Part shown: positions 60,024 through 64,000 of the stretch, piece by piece | Position numbering within the stretch: position 1 is the first letter of the stretch | Layout of the letters: each line of letters opens with the position of its first letter | Origin: Trypanosoma brucei gambiense DAL972 | Taxonomy: Eukaryota > Euglenozoa > Kinetoplastea > Trypanosomatida > Trypanosomatidae | Assembly: GCF_000210295.1 (NCBI RefSeq) | Contig: NC_026742.1 | Location: 558,001 to 622,000 of the forward strand | DNA: 64,000 nt | Direction of reading: 5' to 3' | The notes under the pieces: model-generated | Databases searched by the model: none | What the model was told of the DNA's origin: nothing | The model's input: the letters and a program-made list of their open reading frames with translations, nothing else | Position numbers and translations under genes: made by a program

Positions 60024-60902
60024 ATGCTTGAGGCTCAGGTTCTGCACGCGAACTTGTGGAAGCGTCTCATTGAATGCATTAACGGTCTTGTTAATGAGGC
60101 GAACTTCGATTGTAATCCCGGTGGCCTCTCCATTCAAGCTATGGATACGAGCCACGTTGCCCTCGTGCACATGCTGCTTCGCGATGATTGCTTCACGAAG
60201 TACCAGTGTGAGCGCAACAGTGTCCTCGGGCTTAACCTCGCTTCCCTTTCCAAGGTGTTGAAGATTGTGGAAGCAACTGATAGCCTAACGCTCCGCCACG
60301 AAGATGATTCTGACGTTGTCACACTAACATCGGAGAATGGAGAGAGGTCTCGCAAGTGTGAGTATCAACTCAAATTGCTGGAGATTGAGACTGAGGCTAT
60401 GGGTATTCCTGAGATGGATTACAAATCCATTGTGACCCTAAGTTCCCAGGAATTTGCCAAAATCGTCCGCGACATGACCGTTTTTGGTGATACTGTCAAC
60501 ATTGAGATTCTCAAGGAGAGCGTTAAGTTCAGTTCGTGTGGCGATGTGGGCGAAGGTTACGCGTTGCTGCGGGCGAGCCATGCCCCAACAGTTGACCCCC
60601 GATCAAAAGGTGAGTCGGATGTCAAAACAGAAGATGAAGAGGCTGACGCTTGCAGTGTCCGCACTCATTCAGCAAAAGGGAAGGATGGGCCACTGGGTAT
60701 TGGTGTTGATGTCCGCACTAATGAGCCTATCACGCTGTCATTCGCCCTGCGATTCATGAACATATTCGCAAAAGGGGCAACACTTAGTGACCGCGTGTCG
60801 CTCAAGTTCGCCAAGGAGAGTCCTTGTATGGTGGAGTACAGCATTGATCAAGTTGGGTATCTCCGTTACTATCTTGCCCCAAAGGTGGACGACGCCGAGT
60901 AA
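60024..60902 (+). CDS. PCNA: Proliferating cell nuclear antigen (PCNA)
   Basis: The protein has 292 residues, longer than the usual 260. It is the ring-shaped sliding clamp that tethers DNA polymerases and repair enzymes in the nucleus. It begins MLEAQVLHANLWKRLIECI, and the first domain contains LSIQAMDTSHVALV, a hallmark segment. The interdomain loop around residues 118-135 includes EAMGIPEMDY. The extra length lies at about residues 188-230, an acidic and Ser/Lys-rich insert (KTEDEEADAC) in the second domain, known from trypanosome PCNA. The C-terminus YLRYYLAPKVDD matches the family ending. The insert is on the outer part of the ring and may bind trypanosome-specific partners (inference). 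Confidence 0.96.
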   Translation: MLEAQVLHANLWKRLIECINGLVNEANFDCNPGGLSIQAMDTSHVALVHMLLRDDCFTKYQCERNSVLGLNLASLSKVLKIVEATDSLTLRHEDDSDVVTLTSENGERSRKCEYQLKLLEIETEAMGIPEMDYKSIVTLSSQEFAKIVRDMTVFGDTVNIEILKESVKFSSCGDVGEGYALLRASHAPTVDPRSKGESDVKTEDEEADACSVRTHSAKGKDGPLGIGVDVRTNEPITLSFALRFMNIFAKGATLSDRVSLKFAKESPCMVEYSIDQVGYLRYYLAPKVDDAE

Positions 60903-61705
60903 GTAATGCCTGTTCTCGCGACGCAGAATTTTTGCATTTGTTATCAAGCAGTCATTGAATGGATGAAAGGAGAAGCGATAGAGGTAAGCATAATGCTTTC
61001 TGGGCGTGCATATACATACGTGTGTATGCTTCATAAACGAAAGCTAAAAACAAGACAAGGAAGAAGAAGTGTGCGTAGAGCGAGCGCCGGCCGCGTCTAA
61101 AAGCTTCATCCACAGACTAAGCAAATCATAGATGACCAAGAGGTGATTTCTTTTTTTTTCTTTTACCATCATTTCCCCCCCCTGGTGACGCCGGTTCTGA
61201 GTCACACTTGTGCGGCGCGTGAAGTGAAATTGCTATAGGGTTCAACTAGCTCTGTCATTTTACTCCTCTGCGTTTATTGTGGGGATATCCATTTGGCCTT
61301 TAGTGATTCGGGGCTATTCATTTGGTGGAGTTGGGGCATGTGAAAGTGAGAATCAGATTGAAAGGGATAAAAGAGGGGTATGTGTGTACGAGCGGAAGTA
61401 TGTTTATCCCATTTTCACATATTATTTCCTCTCTTTTTTTCGTTTGTTTCAGCTGCGTATTTGACTCATTTTAATTATTTTTATTATTATTGTGGGGAAG
61501 CCATACTCTCCAGTCACTTTCGCGGCTACGTATGCAAATGTTTTTCGGTGTCCTGATGTTTCTCTTTCACTTGTTTTAATTACTCATTCATCTGATGATG
61601 CTTCTCTCTGCAGTGGGCACGTGCCTCAGCTACTATAAATCTCTCTGTTTCGTGTTGAACTTCAGGTTTCCGCAACGCCATTTTGCTTCACTTCTTGTCC
61701 CTCAA
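60903..61705. other. Intergenic region between PCNA and GlnRS
   Basis: No gene seen. It has a C tract near 61180, T-rich runs at 61149-61164 and 61430-61445, and the splice signals of GlnRS at 61577-61664. Confidence 0.5.
61577..61664 (+). promoter_or_regulatory. Predicted alternative trans-splice acceptors of GlnRS
   Basis: Two CAG acceptors are close together: CTCTCTGCAG ending at 61613 and GAACTTCAG ending at 61665. Both lie upstream of an in-frame ATG at 61706. A further TAG at 61799-61800 would leave only the ATG at 61850. Choice between them could give long and short proteins. Confidence 0.4.
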
Positions 61706-63583
61706 ATGTATACATATATATATATATATATATATGACTTCGGTCGTCGCCTGCGTCTCGGTGTGCGCCTTGGACCAGCTGCAAAAATCCTGATTCATAG
61801 GCTATCCCCGCCAACGTTCCGCCGCCTTTCTTTGGCCTTTCGTGGACTCATGACAACAACGGTTGATTCCGCCCCCACTGCTGCCGAGCCCATGTTGGAG
61901 GTGAAAAAGGACCTCCGTTTATTGGAGACGGGCCGACCAGTGCAGGGATACTCCAACACGCCAGAGCTGCTGGCGAAACACCGGTCCGTAACGGGTGGTG
62001 CTCCGTACTTCCGGTTCCCTCCAGAGCCCAACGGATTTCTTCACATTGGACACGCTAAAAGCATGAACCTGAACTTTGGCTGCGCCGTTTCTCATAAAGG
62101 AAAGTGCTATTTGCGTTACGACGACACGAACCCGGAGACGGAGGAGCAGCTTTACATTGATTCCATCCACGAAATGGTAAGGTGGATGGGATGGGAGCCA
62201 GATTGGATTACATACTCTTCAGACTACTTCCAGCAACTTTATGAATTCGCCATTCAGCTCATTAAGGATGGCAAGGCGTACGTGGATCACAGCACCGCTG
62301 ATGAAATGAAGAGGCAGCGTGAAAATCGGGAAGAGAGCCCGTGGCGTAACCGACCGGTGGAAGAGAGTTTACGACTGTTTGAGCACATGCGTCAGGGGCG
62401 CTATGCGGAGGGCGAAGCGACACTCCGCGTAAAGATTGATATGAAGAGCGACAACCCAAATATGAGGGACTTTGTTGCCTACCGTGTAAAGTATAATGAG
62501 CACCCACACGCCAAGGACAAGTGGTGCATATATCCCAGCTACGATTACACGCATTGTTTAATTGACAGTTTGGAGAACATTGACTACAGCTTGTGCACCC
62601 TCGAGTTTGAGACCCGACGTGAGAGTTACTTTTGGTTGCTCGAGCAGCTGAACCTTTGGCGACCTCACGTTTGGGAGTTCAGCCGCCTCAACGTCACCGG
62701 CTCGTTGCTTTCCAAACGCAAGATTAACGTATTGGTGAAGAAAGGTATTGTACGTGGTTTTGATGACCCAAGGTTGCTGACCCTTGCAGGGTTGCGTCGG
62801 AGGGGTTACACGCCAAGAGCTATCAACCGTTTCTGTGATCTTGTTGGTATAACTCGTTCAATGAATGTGATACAAATTACCATGCTCGAGCATACCCTTC
62901 GTGAAGATCTCGACGACTCAACGGAGCGGCGCCTGATGATTATAGACCCCATCAAGGTCGTGATTGACAACTGGGACGGTGAGATGGAGGCGGAGTGCCC
63001 CAACCATCCACGCAAACCCGAGCTCGGATCGCGTAAGGTAATGTTTAAGAAAACTTTCTACATTGACCGTAGCGACTTCCGTGTGGAGGATAACGACAGC
63101 AAATTCTATGGGCTGGCGCCTGGACGTCGTGCTGTCGGCTTAAAGTACTCTGGCAACATCATGTGCACCCACTTTGAGTTCGATGAAGCTGGTCGGCCAT
63201 CGCTTATTCATGTCGAAGTCGACTTCGAGCGTACGACGAAACCGAAGACGAACATCAGTTGGGTTAGTGAGGCAGGAGCGGTTCCGGTGGAGTTCCGTCT
63301 TTACGACTACCTTCTGAGGGATGACCGTGCAGCTGTCGACTCTGACTTCCTAAAGTACATTAACGAAGATAGCGAGAAAGTTGTCCACGGTTACGCCGAG
63401 GCAGCGATAAGAGAAGCGAAGGTATTTGAATCTGTGCAAGCGGAGCGCTTCGGGTACTTTGTGGTGGATCCCGAAACCCGACCAGATCGCCTTGTAATGA
63501 ATAGAGTGCTGACACTTAAAGAGGACAAGGAGAAAACGGCCATTAGCCGCGGGAACACGGGGGTGAAGGGAAAGAAACAGTAA
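61706..63583 (+). CDS. QRS: Glutaminyl-tRNA synthetase, possible dual cytosolic and mitochondrial forms
   Basis: This class I aminoacyl-tRNA synthetase charges tRNA-Gln. From the ATG at 61850 it has 577 residues; from the in-frame ATG at 61706 it has 625. The HIGH signature (FLHIGHAKS) is at residues 65-68 of the short form and the KMSKS-like LLSKR at about 286-290; RYDDTNPE and the C-terminal beta-barrel domains are also present. The extra 48 residues of the long form are rich in Arg and Leu (RRLRLGVRLG, HRLSPPTFRRLSLAFRGL) with one acidic residue, like a mitochondrial presequence, preceded by a TYIYIYIYIY run from a TA microsatellite. T. brucei GlnRS is known to work in cytosol and mitochondrion. 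The appended domain of other eukaryotic GlnRS is absent. Confidence 0.95.
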   Translation: MYTYIYIYIYDFGRRLRLGVRLGPAAKILIHRLSPPTFRRLSLAFRGLMTTTVDSAPTAAEPMLEVKKDLRLLETGRPVQGYSNTPELLAKHRSVTGGAPYFRFPPEPNGFLHIGHAKSMNLNFGCAVSHKGKCYLRYDDTNPETEEQLYIDSIHEMVRWMGWEPDWITYSSDYFQQLYEFAIQLIKDGKAYVDHSTADEMKRQRENREESPWRNRPVEESLRLFEHMRQGRYAEGEATLRVKIDMKSDNPNMRDFVAYRVKYNEHPHAKDKWCIYPSYDYTHCLIDSLENIDYSLCTLEFETRRESYFWLLEQLNLWRPHVWEFSRLNVTGSLLSKRKINVLVKKGIVRGFDDPRLLTLAGLRRRGYTPRAINRFCDLVGITRSMNVIQITMLEHTLREDLDDSTERRLMIIDPIKVVIDNWDGEMEAECPNHPRKPELGSRKVMFKKTFYIDRSDFRVEDNDSKFYGLAPGRRAVGLKYSGNIMCTHFEFDEAGRPSLIHVEVDFERTTKPKTNISWVSEAGAVPVEFRLYDYLLRDDRAAVDSDFLKYINEDSEKVVHGYAEAAIREAKVFESVQAERFGYFVVDPETRPDRLVMNRVLTLKEDKEKTAISRGNTGVKGKKQ

Positions 63584-63881
63584 GGAAGGGTAATCTGCGC
63601 AGAAGTGTCTTGTGTTCCATGCGCTTATTTATTACGAAAAACGCGAAGGGAGAAGCTTTAGCACGTCTCAAACTTTCTTTGAGGGGGATTAATGATAGTG
63701 CGGTTGCGTGACCGGCTGTTTGTTATGTCACACTTGCCCCACCACCATTCTCTTTTACCGTTTTTCTTCTTATTCTTTCTGCTCTATTTGGGGGGGAGGG
63801 GGTTCGAGTAAATTTTCAACAACAGAGGCATTGAACTCACGCGCGCTCTGCGTGTACATTGATAGCACCTTAAGTTTGGTT
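63584..63881. other. Intergenic region with splice tract
   Basis: No gene. A pyrimidine tract at about 63735-63785 is followed by AG at 63808-63809 and CAG at about 63824, upstream of the ATG at 63882. Confidence 0.5.
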
Positions 63882-64000
63882 ATGGGCGGCACCGGAGGGG
63901 GTAGCGGCCGCGCCGCCTCCCCGCGTGGGGAGTGTCGGAAGGATTATGTACAGTTGCTTCGGACGGCTCTTGGGGGCAATAAACCCGTAAGCGGATCCAC
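63882..64000 (+). CDS. Start of a further protein gene, cut by the window edge
   Basis: An ATG at 63882 after a clear splice tract opens a frame that runs to the end of the window, giving 39 codons. The N-terminus is glycine-, serine- and arginine-rich (MGGTGGGSGRAASPRG) and is followed by a more structured piece (DYVQLLRTALGG). The product cannot be identified from this part. Confidence 0.55.
   Translation, partial: MGGTGGGSGRAASPRGECRKDYVQLLRTALGGNKPVSGS

Overview
The window looks like nuclear DNA of Trypanosoma brucei or a very close relative; I would place it on chromosome 9. Protein genes are long, intronless and mostly on one strand. They are separated by pyrimidine-rich stretches followed by AG, as expected for polycistronic transcription with trans-splicing. 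The identification rests on the tandem cyclic-nucleotide phosphodiesterase genes: from their first ATGs they encode 930 and 925 residues, and the first has its metal-binding and substrate residues at the numbers published for T. brucei PDEB1 (H669, H673, H709, D710, D822, Q874, F877). CDS starts are the first plausible in-frame ATG downstream of a likely splice acceptor.

Layout. (1) 1-19142, plus strand: a CC2D2A-like transition-zone protein, a possible metallo-beta-lactamase-fold relative, eIF4A1, a HYLS1-like basal-body protein, a C2H2 finger/OB-fold protein with a mitochondrial-type N-terminus, and a BK-like potassium channel. (2) 19143-22028: a gene-poor convergent strand-switch region with a long CA microsatellite. 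(3) 22029-23501, minus strand: one leucine-rich-repeat gene of the ESAG8/LRRP type. (4) 23502-31101: a 7.6 kb divergent strand-switch region without convincing genes, AT-rich except for a GC-richer island near 26.2-27.4 kb that may be a decayed element; this is where transcription of both clusters probably starts. (5) 31102-64000, plus strand: condensin subunit CAP-D2, a PDK1-like kinase with a C-terminal FYVE finger, an unknown basic protein, a CorA-like transporter, presenilin, a short TYW1, a possible microprotein, GINS subunit PSF1, a membrane protein of unknown function, an HMG-box protein, PDEB1, PDEB2, SNU13, phosphomevalonate kinase, PCNA, glutaminyl-tRNA synthetase, and the start of one more gene at the right edge.

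As usual in trypanosomatids, neighbours do not form pathways, but themes recur: flagellum (CC2D2A, HYLS1, PDEB1, PDEB2), DNA replication and chromosome structure (PSF1, PCNA, CAP-D2), mitochondrion (finger/OB protein, short TYW1, the long form of GlnRS, possibly the HMG-box protein) and RNA/translation (eIF4A1, SNU13, GlnRS). I found no CRISPR, rRNA or convincing tRNA gene. The most interesting points are the mosaic identity of the two PDEB genes, the altered GMN motif in the CorA protein, the two ciliopathy-gene homologues, the two possible starts of GlnRS, an interrupted small reading frame upstream of HYLS1, and the GC-rich island in the divergent strand switch. I did not see a clearly new multi-gene system.
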